Source: Durusdinium trenchii
Taxonomy: Eukaryota; Sar; Dinophyceae; Suessiales; Symbiodiniaceae
Assembly (NCBI GenBank): GCA_963970005.1
Contig: CAXAMN010021951.1
Location: 36,617-100,616 of the forward strand
Direction: 5' to 3'
Length of the DNA stretch: 64,000 nucleotides
Position numbers and translations under genes: made by a program. Below the pieces are notes generated by a model. That model was not told where the DNA came from, did not search any database, and saw only the letters and a list, made by a program, of their open reading frames with translations. Shown piece by piece: positions 25,205 through 36,690 of this stretch; position 1 is the first letter of the stretch, and each line of letters begins with the position of its first letter.

Positions 25205-26287
25205 CTTCCAGGTAGTCCTAAGCGCGACACATCAGGCGCCTGCTTCATCATCAGCTTATGCTTGAGCCGAATCAGGCCAAACCCGGCAACTGCGCCTCAA
25301 ATGTCTGCTGAGGGGAAAGAACCATGCCTGGGTAGGGCTAGCATGGTGTTGCCGGCAACTCCCGTTCGAATTCTGTGAAGCTGGAGGGGCAGTTGCCTCA
25401 CCACTGTCGCAACTAAAGGTTTCGAAGAGCATCCGACATTCACCAATCCCTTCCATCTGCGCAACTTAAAACAACCACTATATTTGCAGTATATAAGTTT
25501 CAACAGTTAGTTGGTACAAGTGGCCCATGTTGACATGTTTTGGACACGTGCCTCTTGTGAGAACAACCCAGTCTCTGGCCACATTTTGAGCCTGCCATCA
25601 CTAGTAGCGATCGGGCGCATGCATTGGAGGATCACGGAGGCATTCCCCAGACTCATCCTCCCACGTCCTCACCCCATGCCCGTCCTCCTCATCACCTCTC
25701 AGGGTGCTATTGCTGTCGAAGCGAGACCATTCCAAGAGAAGGACTGCTCCGCTATAGCTGTCTTCACCGAAAAGGACCTGTGGTCACTGTCAGTGAAGGC
25801 CACACTCCCTCTCTCCCTGTCTCCCTCTCTTCCCCCCCCCCTCTCCCTCCCTCCCTCCCTCTCTCTCTCTCATGGCTTTATGGATTTGGCTCAAGCCCAA
25901 AAGCAGCCCTTACATGTCCGTGCAGTCTACATATCTGTTCTTGAGCATCCGAAGGCAAGCTCTGGCCAGACTGTGGGTCAGGGCTTAGAATCAGTCCCAC
26001 ATGTAGTATTGACGAAGTGACGTTGACGTCAGGTCACAATTAATTCCTAGCCAAGTCGATTTCTTGACCCGAGCAAGGCCCCGTCAATTGACCAAACTTC
26101 TGAATGTCGACGCTGCCCCCCTAACAAGGAGGAGCCTAACGCAATTCATGCCAAGGACTGTGCTTTCAGGATGTCATTCTTCCGGTTTTCTCATGTCTCT
26201 CGGACGAAAAGCAAGAAATCGCGTGCGCTCAATCCTAGGCAAGTGCCAACCTCCCTGTCCATCCTCCTGAAACCCTGCCCTGGACAC
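25205..26287. other. Stretch without a recognised gene
   Basis: It lies between the 3' end of the GPI-PLD-like gene and the start of the next gene. It contains a pyrimidine tract at 25800-25872 (ct and ccct runs). No family motif was seen on either strand. Confidence 0.5.
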
Positions 26288-29200
26288 CTTGCTGGACTTC
26301 CCGGGCTGGCTCACCACCAGGCGCTCACCCAAGATGGCGCAGGCATGACCAAAGCGTCCATGGGGTAAGTGGCCAGATCTAGGAGGACGCACGACGCACA
26401 GTCCCACACGGTTGGACATCAGGTGAAATCTTTGGAATCAAGGAGTGCCTCCGCCCGATGCCACTGCAATCTACTATCTTGGGTACCTTGCTCTCCAGTA
26501 TGGAAAGGAGCGTGAGGTGCAAAGCATCTACTTATCACCAAGCTGGGAACCTCTTTATGACTCTATGACTCTACGCTGTTGAGCAAAAAAATGGTCACGC
26601 CAAGGCACACCACCGACTGCAAGCGCCCCTGGCTAGCCAAGTAGATTCCTCCAGTTGCCACAGCGGATCCATTTGCTCCAAAGTGCCCTGGAGCGCCAAT
26701 GAAGAGCCGATCTCCTGCGGTTCCAGTCCAATTCAAACGCACCAGTCTTCTCGACATCAGGATCACTTGTCAGAAAGATGTGATGAAGCTTCCATATTCA
26801 GCTTCAATGCTGCCTTCGCCAACTCAGCCACATCCCTGGTTAATCAGCTTACAGTACATCATCTTGCTGGTGCGAAAAGGCACCTACCGTCCTTGAGCGC
26901 AAAGGCAAGTGCCAAACTTCTCGCCCGGCTGCCATCCCGCGAAAGTATGGAGTGCCTGCAAAACAACATTGTCATACAGTGCTGTGATACCGGTGAGGTG
27001 CAAGACCGGCCCCACGCCTGGATATAGCCCACCATGGGCCCAAAAGCCCTCCTAATGATATTTTCACATGCAATATCCAGTGCTTGAGAATGGATCATGG
27101 GTGCCAATGCAAAGGTCTTGGACCGGTACCCAACCCCAGGTGAAGTGCAAAAATGCAAATTACTGCACGCACACTCCTTAAGACTACAAAGGAGACAGAG
27201 CAAAGCGATGATTGATGATGAAACCATGCCACGCAGGCCACGCAGCATAAGAATCATCGAGAATCCAAAAAGGAAGTCCAACCCAAAAGCCTTTCCCACC
27301 TCTTCTGGTGCAAGATGTTGGCCCCTGGCGACTTCAAAGAGGTGCACCATGCCCGACCGCAGCTGCTCGTCGTCTGCTCGGCCAAAGTAGGGCGACCCCA
27401 CCGCCAGCAACGCGGCACCAGCGGCGCCAGGGACGGCCAGCAACGTGTGGCCGAACACATCCGCGGGGCCAGTGGCCGTGGCTGTCCAAGCAGAAGTAGA
27501 GAGGCCTAAAGAATGAGGAACGTCGGCGTCAGGATCTGTAAGAGTTTGTATGGAATGAAGGAGTATGAACCGGCTGAAGCTGGATTTGTACCAACCGGCT
27601 TGAGTTGCTTCAGCATTATCAAGTTGGTAGGAGTTTGTACCAAATGCGATCCGCCGGTTGCATAATGGAATCATCACAATTGAAGTGCCGAGCATGTGCA
27701 AGAGCTAGAGCTTGGTTAAGCAAGCTTCCCGATCCTTTCTGGTGGTTTCACAGGGCTGCTGAGCAAGCATTGAAAGCACCGTGGACGGTCGCAGCAGTTC
27801 GGCCTGCCTTGAGCTGAGCCAAAGAACACATCAACCTGTCCAGAGTAGGCCTGGCCACGACTCCAAGTTTCCAAAGAAGAAACTAGCTACGTACTACGTA
27901 GTACTACAGAAAGTCATCAGCTACTTGGCTACATTACCGTTCGATGTTCGCCAAGCTTTCAGCCACGACTATAGACTGTAGGCCCTCATGGACCCCAAAA
28001 CGACCGGACCGATCCATCCGTGCCTGTCGTTCGAAGACCTCATCGATGAGACCCTTCGTGGGCGATGACACCGCCAAGTCGTCGATGCCATCGCCATCGA
28101 AGTCGCCACAGGCCAAGGAGTGCCCGAATCCTCGGTTAAAGGCACGGAAGCGAGGACCTTTGGTTTTTAGAGAGCCAACGGCTTTGTTTCATATGAGAAG
28201 CACAAGCAAAACAAACAGGTGGCTCTGTCTCTTCTAATTATTCAGGTGAGGTTGCCTGTGTATTTCGTGTATTACAGTAAATCCACTGTGCTTGTCAGAT
28301 TGAGCGGTTGTTGGAGTGCAACGCGAGCGCTTTTCAGCTGTTATGATCCATCACCCAGTCCAAGCATCTGCCACCCGCACTCATTCCTGGCAAAGAAAGG
28401 CGAGTGGTCGCTCCAGTGGAAGGTTTCCTGAACACGGTCAGTCCCGCAGAGCTCATGGCCAAACAAGGGAACCTCTCCGTCTCGCGGACTAGGGGGACCT
28501 CCTCATCCTGAGGTTGAGGTCAAACTGGTTGCCGGTATTCGTGACAAAGGAATCATCTGCTCACGAGCCTGTGCACAAGCCTTCCCAGTAAGGCGGTCAA
28601 AAATCTTGAGACAATGCGCAGTGGTATTTTATGATGTTTTATGTTCACCCTCATCGCCATCATCAGCCCCCAACGCGCCTGAGTAGCACTTGACCGAGCA
28701 AGGGCTGACCAGGTAGTGACCATCCAGGAGCACCTGAAACCTCCTGCTTGCGCAACCCCAAACAATGACACGGACTCCAAGAAGGAACTCGGTTGGCGGT
28801 GGTTTCAAAGATGTCAACAAAAGAAAAGCGTCCCACAACACGGGAAGAGTATCTTCCAAGAAATGCTCCTTTTAGTTTTAGATGGTCTAGCCATGTCTAG
28901 CCGCTAGCCACTTCACTGGCAGCTCAGTGGCCCATTAACTTCATTCGTCTGCTGTCCTCATGTTCACCGTCACCATCAACGTCACAAAATAACACCGAAG
29001 TGCCTTCGTAGGCGTACCTCGACAGCGGAAAAGGTTCAAATCAGTGAAGCACAATTCGACGATCAGGGAAGAATTTGCGTGATGGCGGAGAAAATAGGGG
29101 TCACAGGCAGCAATAGGCAGGAGCTTGCAAATGGCATAGGCCTAGAAGCTGACCTCACCACAACCAACATGGACCCCGAAACTAAACAGAACAGAAAGCT

Positions 29201-32200
29201 TGCTCAACAAACCTGAACAGCTTTCAGGGTCCGTGTTAATTGGTATGCTGAGGCGAGGGATGGAACTTATTCCAAAAGCAAACAGTATTGTGGAATCTGT
29301 TGGAATGGCTGATCAGCGTGTCTCAGTTGGTGCAGGCTTCGCCCTCCAGCTTCGGCATCACAACACAACTATGATTGTAGGATATCATATTATATCATAT
29401 TCCACCGTCTTTGCAGGCCTATACATTAGTGAGGTGTCTGGGATATGCTCTTGCAGACTCTTGCATCACATAAGAAACCTGAGCAACTTAGGAACGGTGC
29501 AAAATCACCATGTGTCACCCATGTGTCACCCATGTGGTCGGGCCACATGATGTCCAACTTCTCCGTTTAGCCCAGCCACGAGCCCCAGGAGTCGTCCATG
29601 TCAATCGGGGCAGCACCTGCTGACTGAACTCCACTGCCAATGGCCACAGCACCTGCTGATGTTCAAATCATGTAACACACGTGTCGAAGAAAAAGAATGG
29701 AATGGATTTATTATATACACACATATATATAATATATATATATATATTAACAACCGTTCCAAGGCATCTTAACTCAACTCGCTGGCTTTTGCTCACAAAG
29801 AGCAGGGCTCGAAGCAAATCATTCACTTTGGACAGGGTCAGCACGGGTCAGCATTTCTGCAACTCATCCAGGCATCTCGTCTGAAGCAACCTGCGATACA
29901 AGTAAAGACCCCCCCACATCTCGCTTTTGCTCCATGTCGTGGTGCCTCCTGGCAAAGGAACCGCCTCCACATCAGACTTTCCCAATGCCATCAGCTCCTG
30001 AAGGCCCTTGTGGGTCCTTGGCATCAACAACCCAAATGTCATGGAAGTCATGGATCATCCCCGTCATCCCCGATCCTTTTCCAAAGAATGCCAGTTTCAC
30101 TGTGATGCCCACACTGGGAGTATGATCAGTGCACATTACCACGCCTTTCAACACTCCAAGTCCATCCAAGTCCATCCTCATCTCCTTTCAACTTTCAACC
30201 AGGCTGCCCTGCATCCTTAGCTCCACAACAAAAGAGAACGGTGTCGACTGGTCAACTGCACGGATTCTGCTTCGTTTGCTCCCCCCCGATTTCATTCCAT
30301 CGACCATTGGGGCCGAGTCCGGCCGAGTCCGGCCGAGTCCGGCCATCGGTCGAGGTTCCACTCGTGGGCGCGGAGGGGCGGGCTCTGGAGGTCCATGCAG
30401 GAGCCAATCCAGAAACTTCCGCCAGGCAACCAGGCCTCGATGGCTGGGCTGCGGCTGCTGGAAAAGGGGCGAAAGCAGGAGAAGCCAGTTAATGCAACGG
30501 TCCTAGACAAAGGAACTGCGCTTGGCAGGACAATGGGCCATGATGATCACCTGTGATATGAGCTTGAAATTGAGACTATCCGTGCAAGTTGCAAAGCCAA
30601 GAGGTGTGTCAAAACCACGGGTTTCTTTCCACGGGTTGGTGTACAACATCGCAGGCAGATTGTAACCGAAAGCCCCCCTGCAATTTGGCCATTTACTTAG
30701 AAGTCACTGAAAACATCCGGAAACCTAGTAAGCCAACCCACTGAAGTGCGCCATGTCATCGAAACCTCCAATCCAGAAGTCTAGCAATTGCTCCTGGCGA
30801 GTGAAAAGCGGCTCTGTCCGTGTCAGGTGTTCAAAGCTATGGATGACCGTTCCAGTTGCAGTGGTTCTACAAACACATGGACAAAAACGGAGCTGGTGAG
30901 CAGTGTCTGCACTACACTTAATTCTAATTAAATTTGATTCTACAGATTGTTTCTACTAGCTTCTTGTTACTGTACTACTAGTTACTAGTAAGGCACTTGC
31001 TCCTAGTAGCGATGCCCTTTGCCCCTAGTAGCACCCTTAGATGCAAATGTGAAATGGCCCAACATGCCAAATTAATGCGCCCATGACGGCTCTACGACTC
31101 TACGGCCTGCAGAAAGGGCCCTGGGCGTGCGTACTTCGGAAAAAGCAGCTCTCCACCCACATGGACTGCTTCCACAGCCGCACGGAACTCCAGCCCACAC
31201 TCCTTGGCTGCGCACAATGCCATCAGTCAGCTGTCGCAACACCAATGCACTGGTGTCTCCCGCGCTCTCTCTCTCTCTCTCGGATGCATGCACACGGCGC
31301 AAATCCACTTGCAAGGTGCTGCTGCTACAGTAGGTTTCTTTTCTCACGTGCTAAAGATGCTTGCGTCGCGCGCTCTGCTGCCACAGCTCGATGATCCAAG
31401 TGGAAGTGACGTTCGGATGCGCCTGAGGCTCTCGATGGAAGATCTCCACCAAGTCCGCCACGGGAATGAACCATCTCAGTGGCTCGATGTTGGAGGTGCT
31501 CAGCAGCTGGTGGTGAATCATGAACCTCAGTGGAAATGATATGGAAAAAAAAGGGACGCGCGTCACGCTGTTCTGTGCCAAAGAATCACATGTTCTGTGC
31601 AAATGTCCCGATGCAAGTCGTCTTCCCGAGAACATTCTTGCGACTAGTGGGTCCAAGCACAGTACCATCAACTGATCTCAAAAATGTCAACAAAAAAACT
31701 GTTCGGATGAAGATTCTTGCTTGGAGTCTGAATGCGTGGCAACTTAATATGCCAAACCGACATTGGTTTAGCAGAACTTGAATTCATGAGTCCTTCGAGG
31801 TATCCCAATGTACTCCATTGAATCAAAGCCCGATTTTATGGGATACGTGATGCCTCCAAGATCTTATGGTATCCCATTATATGGTATCCTATTCATCTTG
31901 TCAGTTAAAATTCTTTGAAGATGAGCCGTCTACATTTCTTCGGGATAGAGATCTTGGACGCGGCTTGACATAACTTGACCACTTTCGTGCTTCTGGACGT
32001 CTGCAATCGGAAGCTCGAGGTGGCATTGAAAATGTTTCTGGAGAAAACGAGTCCCTCCTCCTCTGCTGACCATCTTCTGAGTTCCGCACTCCCCACCAGT
32101 ATCTCCTTCTGAGTGGGCAGTTGGACATAAATGCCCTTGACATCCGTAGTCAATCTCGCCCAAGAACTCCAGGAATCCGAGCCCGAAGTTTCGAGTCCGG

Positions 32201-35034
32201 TTGTCCTCACGGCGGATCGAAGGTCAGGCAAGTACAGGCAAGTGATTCGAGTGCTCTTCTCAGCCGGTTCGGGGGCTGATAGGAGCCTATGTTGCCCATC
32301 GAAGTGAAGGCGAAATCCAATCGTCAAAAAATTGTCGTGACCGTGGCTCTTGGAATTTCGCGCGCGTCTCCTGCTTGACACGTTGACCATGCCAATTCAT
32401 GTCCTTAAGCTGCAAATTGCTGTCAACAGGTGAGGCTTCACACTCCGGGCAAGAATTAATCCCGAGTACCTATTAATATTAAAAAACGAACGGACACCTA
32501 TTTAAAAAAACCATGTTGGAAGCCCCTAAATACAGCTTATTTGCGCAAATTGCCGCCCCTTTTCAATCTGCTACGAAACGACCAACATGGCCGATTTTGA
32601 GTTGTTTTAAAATTAGGTTCCAAAAACAACCGCAACTGCCCACCTCTGTCCAACCTGTCTATCCACCATGACACGCCGTGTTTACACCAGCAGGCTTTCC
32701 TTCCCCCAATGGCACGGACTCACGCAAACGCACTTTCCCCCAATGGCACAGCGACATCACCTTTTGAAAGCTTTATATACAGTAGTTGTTAGTCTAATGA
32801 AGAATCACTATTCTAATAAAGGCTTTTGTAGGGGAAAAGGAAGAAACCTTCGATCTGGAGGTTTTTTGAATTTTTGATACGAGTTTTATATGGTTTTATA
32901 ATATAAAATGTTCCTGGGTTACTTTTTGGTTTTGAAGCCCTTCCCAGGTGACCCTATTTTGGACCACCCCGATTTCAGGGATCCCCTATTTTAAAAAAGG
33001 CGACCGAGGTTTCCTTATTTAGGGGGGGCGCGTGTTTCTTAATAGGTGGACCGGATTACTGAGTAAAAAAACACACATTTCCTCAGCGCTCAACGCCATG
33101 ACCGCTGTTGAGTGGAATTATCTCATCAGACTTGGGGGGAGGACAAATGAAAAAGCGACAAAATCGACCATACACAGCTGCGTAGTGCGACAGGCTTCAG
33201 CTGCGTAGTGCGACACGGCACCAAGCATAAACGCGACCAGTTTCGCGCCATGTTCGTCACCATGCTGCCAGTTGGGATACCTCGTGCACCAGGAAAGCTC
33301 TGACCATTGGTGAAGGGTCACCCTATCGGGGTGTATAGGCCCTACAGATGAAGACCACGGGATGTGAAGACCCCATGGGTGCACCAGCAACCCATCTCTT
33401 GAAAGAAACGATCCAATAGCTTGATCCATTTCATGGTCCAGGACATTTGTGTCTAAAGACCTGGAATGCCAGGCCCAGTGGTGACTTGCCAGTGATTTGA
33501 GAAGGAACGCCTGTGTTCGTGCCATGCGGGGTGCCACACATGGGGGCGCCGCACCCCTTCCAAAGCAACTAGCAACCCGTGTCTCAAGGTTTTGTCTCGG
33601 TTCTGAGTGCAGGAAAGATGCTTTTCGCGGATGTATTTGGCTGCTTTGCTATGAAAGGTGTGCCAGTGTGCATCTTCGCCTGTCTGACACCGGAGGGCCA
33701 TAAATATCAACCAAAGTAAGGTCAATACATGTCAATACCAAGACCGCTACTAGTAACAAGTGCATCGCTACTAGTCACAAGTGCCTTACTAGTAGTAACA
33801 AGAAGCTATTAGAAACAAGAACGCTACTAGTAACAAGAACGAACTGTTGTCCCGTCTTCGGTCTTTGTGTTCTTCCTACCTCTGCCAAGCGCCTTCCGAT
33901 CGGATCGGCACCGATCCCCTTTCAGCGCCGGACATCGGCCTGCACCATGATCAGTGCCACAGGCGTACAAATAGTCAGGGAACGGCGCCCCAGCCACCAA
34001 GGCATCAGGATAACGTGCCAAAATCGAGGAGATGTTGGCGACCTCCAGGGTACAAAAGCCATGCAAGGACCCCTGGAAGTATAGGCTGGTGATGGTTGAT
34101 CAACTGAGACTTCTTGGGAAATCTGCTACTGTAGCACAGGCTGCCATTCTTGCAGGGCTTAGCAGCGCAAAAGAGAACACTCGTCTCGAGTGCTTGAGAT
34201 ATCTTGAGATAGCTTGAGGCCATGACCCTGAAAGCAGCTCATTTAGCATATAGGGCGTTGATACAGGATTTGGTCTTTCAACGTCCGTGCGGCTCCAGAA
34301 CGCCTCTGTCGCAAAGAGCTGGTGAGCTCGAATGGCCACCTCGCTGTGGAGGGTCATGCCGCAGGTAGACCTAGGGCTTGGCACCAGAAGCCGTTCTGAA
34401 ACCCAGATCGTGGGACGGATCACTACATATATAGCATCACATTAGCGGTATAGTAGGATCAAAGAAGGGAGCACCCTGGCCTTGTCAGTTGCAACCCTAC
34501 AATTCTGCGTGTTGATCCGGGACAAACAGCTCGACGAAGTGGTACCCTTGCCGCACAACCGGCCAAAATATAAACTGCAAGGCTCTCCGATGGAATGCAT
34601 CTGATGCAAAGCGTGCAAAGCAAGTTGCGTAATAAGTTGTTTTTTTAGATTATACACACATATATATATAATATATATATATATATTCGATACTGTATAT
34701 ATTCTAGCAATATGGATTCCATGGAGCACGGGTTCTCCCCCCCAGACTTCACTTCCGATGCCAAGAGGCGCCAAAGGTGGCAAAGCCTTGCTTTGGGCAC
34801 AGGGTCCCTTGTGCCAATTGCTTGGTCTGATTGTCCTTGACGTTTTTGTTTGGGTTAGTGTGGCACAACTCTTGAACAGTTTCATGAAACTACATCCACT
34901 TTTGCAAACACTCTTTAAGCCAAAGCCATACACTCCAATCACACCTGCCAGCTCAAGTCATGGATTGGAACCACTCATGAGAATCTGAAAACCTGCCAAG
35001 CAACCAGCAGCCATAAGCTGTGAAGTCGGAGCAT
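26288..35034 (-). CDS. GPI-specific phospholipase D-like protein: zinc-phospholipase domain plus FG-GAP blades
   Basis: Animal GPLD1 cleaves GPI anchors from membrane proteins; it has an N-terminal zinc-dependent phospholipase domain and a C-terminal FG-GAP propeller. Exons in phase: 35034-34997 (signal peptide MLRLHSLWLLVAW), 34370-34283 (STCGMTLHSEVAIRAH), 34042-33958 (AGAPFPDYLYACG), 33679-33622 (GEDAHWHTFHSKAAKYIREK), 33280-33196 (KLVAFMLGAVSHYAAE), 32205-32090 (AHSEGDTGGE), 31525-31374 (WFIPVADLVEIF), 31207-31107 and 30793-30742 (FWIGGFDDMAHFS). FG-GAP exons: 28130-28024 (FGHSLACGDFDGDGIDDLAV, a calcium loop), 27505-27300, 26955-26888, 26749 to about 26610 (DRLFIGAPGHFG) and 26378-26288 (GRFGHACAILGERLVV). 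Exons between 30.7 and 28.2 kb are unresolved; frames at about 29880-30010 and 28640-28740 look like further blades. In place of the family's D-x-x-W-H after SHxxA there is EDNRTRN, so one metal site looks altered unless a tiny exon was missed. Confidence 0.85.
29700..29752. repeat. AT element, copy 1
   Basis: tatacacacatatatata, then an interrupted tat/ata run. Near-identical to the copy at 34650-34692; a related tract lies at 53278-53305. It could form a hairpin. It sits in the unresolved intron region of the GPI-PLD-like gene. Confidence 0.6.
30947..31038. repeat. Dispersed CTAGTAGC repeat, locus 3
   Basis: Begins tgtttctactagcttctt, then ttactagtaaggcacttgct and tagtagcgatgccctttg. It lies in the intron between GPI-PLD-like exons 31107 and 30793. 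Confidence 0.75.
32400..33110. other. AT-rich island in an intron of the GPI-PLD-like gene
   Basis: This 700-base stretch is much richer in A+T than its surroundings and contains several variants of 'cctattt' and 'aaaaaa' runs (near 32470, 32500, 32950, 32990, 33015, 33035). No open frame of note. It may be a decayed insertion, but no terminal repeats were identified. Confidence 0.4.
33175..33214. repeat. 17-bp direct repeat with 23-bp period at an exon border
   Basis: cagctgcgtagtgcgac occurs at 33175-33191 and 33198-33214. On the minus strand the second copy is the end of the exon encoding SHYAAE and the first lies just inside the following intron, so the exon edge is duplicated around the GC donor at 33196. 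Confidence 0.8.
33743..33842. repeat. Dispersed CTAGTAGC repeat, locus 4
   Basis: Five tandem, slightly divergent copies of a 20-bp unit, cgctactagtaacaagtgca on the plus strand, in another intron of the GPI-PLD-like gene. Confidence 0.8.
34650..34692. repeat. AT element, copy 2
   Basis: ttatacacacatatatata followed by taatatatatatatatat, almost the same as the 29.7 kb copy. It lies in intron 1 of the GPI-PLD-like gene. Confidence 0.6.
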
Positions 35035-35466
35035 GGCGAGATCCAGCTACTCACTCCGAAGCACTGGGCGCCGAGTCCGCTAGGTCCAACTGGTCAGTTC
35101 TTGACCGTCCGCTGTTTCCTGTTTTGCAGTGCTTTGAGTGAAGTTGAGGCTCAAAGGATTGGGATTGTCGTATATTGTCGTCTCCGTACCCGGAATGGTT
35201 GAGTCAAGTTTACGTCTTGAAAACCATGGCCGCTATTTGCCGCTATTTCTTTCTGGAAGGATCTCTCCACATCCTGTGTCTCGTGACCTCTTGGCTTTGT
35301 CGCTTTGCGGATGGGTCGTTCTTGAAAATACCTATTTCAAAGTCAACTTGCTTCCCAAACATCTCCAGTTTTCATGGGATTCCTAGGTCCAAAGCAGATC
35401 AAGCTCTCAGCTTCGCTCAGCTCGGTGGACCAAAACCAGTCCAAAACCTTTGTTGCATCTCCATGG

Positions 35467-36257
35467 TTATGCTTTTTTTAGCTTGTTCTCAGCCTTTCTT
35501 GAGCCCCAGTGGTCCAGCCACCGAACTTGCCATGCTCGAAGGATTGCGGGTTCAGGTGCTCCCGCCAAACAAGCGGAAACATGGAAACTGAGTGAAACAT
35601 TGCAAAGGCATTTGCTCATCCCCAAACCTGACCGTCCTCATGGGTCATCTGCCTATACTTGTTGTCTGTGCCTCCAAGGGTCTCTGCTGCACTCATGTGC
35701 GGAATGGGGTAACGACGCACGCGATCTTCAAAGCCATCGTGGCTAAAGGGCATGTCGCCTTCGTCGCTGCGGCTTCGGCGGACAATTCAGCATATCTAGA
35801 AACACAAGCGTCTCTCGTCCCAGTCAAATTGGCATCATGCGACTTCCTTGATCCTTCTTACGTAGGCGTTCTCTTGATCTTTGTCTGGTGATGTCTGGTG
35901 TTCATACGTGTTCATCATCTTTCCCGATCCCCCATGTCTTCTTCCACACTCTGAACCCCCCGAAAGCCCCACCGCTCGTTCGACCTCGAGCCATCTGTCG
36001 CGCGTGCTCGGCGGCAATGTCGGCAATGCCCTGACACCATTTCCTTGAGTCAAAGCAGAGCCCAAAACATCGACCGACGCGTTCGGGTGGATTGGGATGG
36101 GGTGCAAGGGGATGTCTCGATCTGAAAGTCGTATGCAAGGCACCTTGCTGGTCGATTTCTTGATGAGAGGGGACGTGAGGGCGGAAAAGAACTGTGTGGA
36201 ATCGCTTTCGTCTGAACTGCAGGCTCGCCGTAGCGCCGTGGCTCTTCTTTTTGGCAT
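35467..36257 (-). CDS. Possible small multi-exon gene between psbL and the GPI-PLD-like gene
   Basis: A minus-strand frame begins at ATG 36257 (MPKRRATALRRACSSDESD) and runs through a serine-rich then mixed segment to about 35960. Further coding-like pieces are FSHDGFEDRVRRYPIPH at about 35695-35750 and a terminal frame at about 35467-35560 containing EPAILRAWQVRWLDHWGSRK and ending in TAA at 35467. No family is recognised and exon joining was not solved. All three minus frames are open around 36.0-36.25 kb, which weakens the call. Confidence 0.35.
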
Positions 36258-36384
36258 TGCAACCCTTCCTGAAACTCAAACCGTCTCTGCGCAGCCTGGG
36301 AGACGTTCGCACTTCAACTGCTTGCTGAATAGCAAACTGCCTCAGCTGCCTCAACAAAAACATCCTGCAGGATTGCCGGCTTGC

Positions 36385-36690
36385 TCAGTTGAAGAAGTAG
36401 CTGGAGAACAGCACCGAGAGGACACAAATGCACAGCAAGCCCCAGTACAAGGAGGTTCGGTTCAACTCCACTGGAAGCATCGCATCATTGGGGCGAGGCT
36501 CTGGCAGGGCCTTCAGCACCACAGGGGACTCAATGGCAGAGATCTCCAAGCTGTTGCCAGTGAAGGCCTGTCCACGGAGCGCTGGGCTCTGAATCACGAA
36601 GACCTCCTGCTGAGGAGCGGAGATGCTGCTTGAGAAGAGCCAAAGGCAGGCGGTGGCGACAAGGACGAACAGCACAGGACGCTGGGCCAT
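36385..36690 (-). CDS. psbL: Nuclear-encoded photosystem II protein L with plastid presequence
   Basis: PsbL is a single-helix subunit at the photosystem II monomer interface. It is needed for dimer stability and for one-way electron flow at the acceptor side. This intronless 101-aa frame ends in a full-length PsbL of about 31 residues from position 71: [13 protein letters not shown] followed by a transmembrane stretch ending FSSYFFN. Both flanks are nearly invariant in plastid PsbL. The 70 residues before it begin with a hydrophobic signal peptide ([19 protein letters not shown]). A segment rich in Ser, Ala and Pro follows, fitting the bipartite targeting signal needed for the three-membrane peridinin plastid. 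GC-rich nuclear-type codon use and multi-intron neighbours on the same strand show it is in the nucleus. Intronlessness and an AG upstream of the ATG would suit a reverse-transcribed, trans-spliced origin, which is an inference. Confidence 0.93.
   Translation of the reverse strand: MAQRPVLFVLVATACLWLFSSSISAPQQEVFVIQSPALRGQAFTGNSLEISAIESPVVLKALPEPRPNDAMLPVELNRTSLYWGLLCICVLSVLFSSYFFN

Noticed and set aside
31905-32390. Minus-strand 161-codon open frame as an independent gene
   Set aside because: A different minus frame in the same place gives the GPI-PLD-like exon 32205-32090 with AHSEGDTGGE, in phase on both sides. The 161-codon frame is a shadow.
36097-36633. Plus-strand 178-codon open frame
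   Set aside because: It overlaps psbL in antisense; psbL has unambiguous homology and the plus frame has none.
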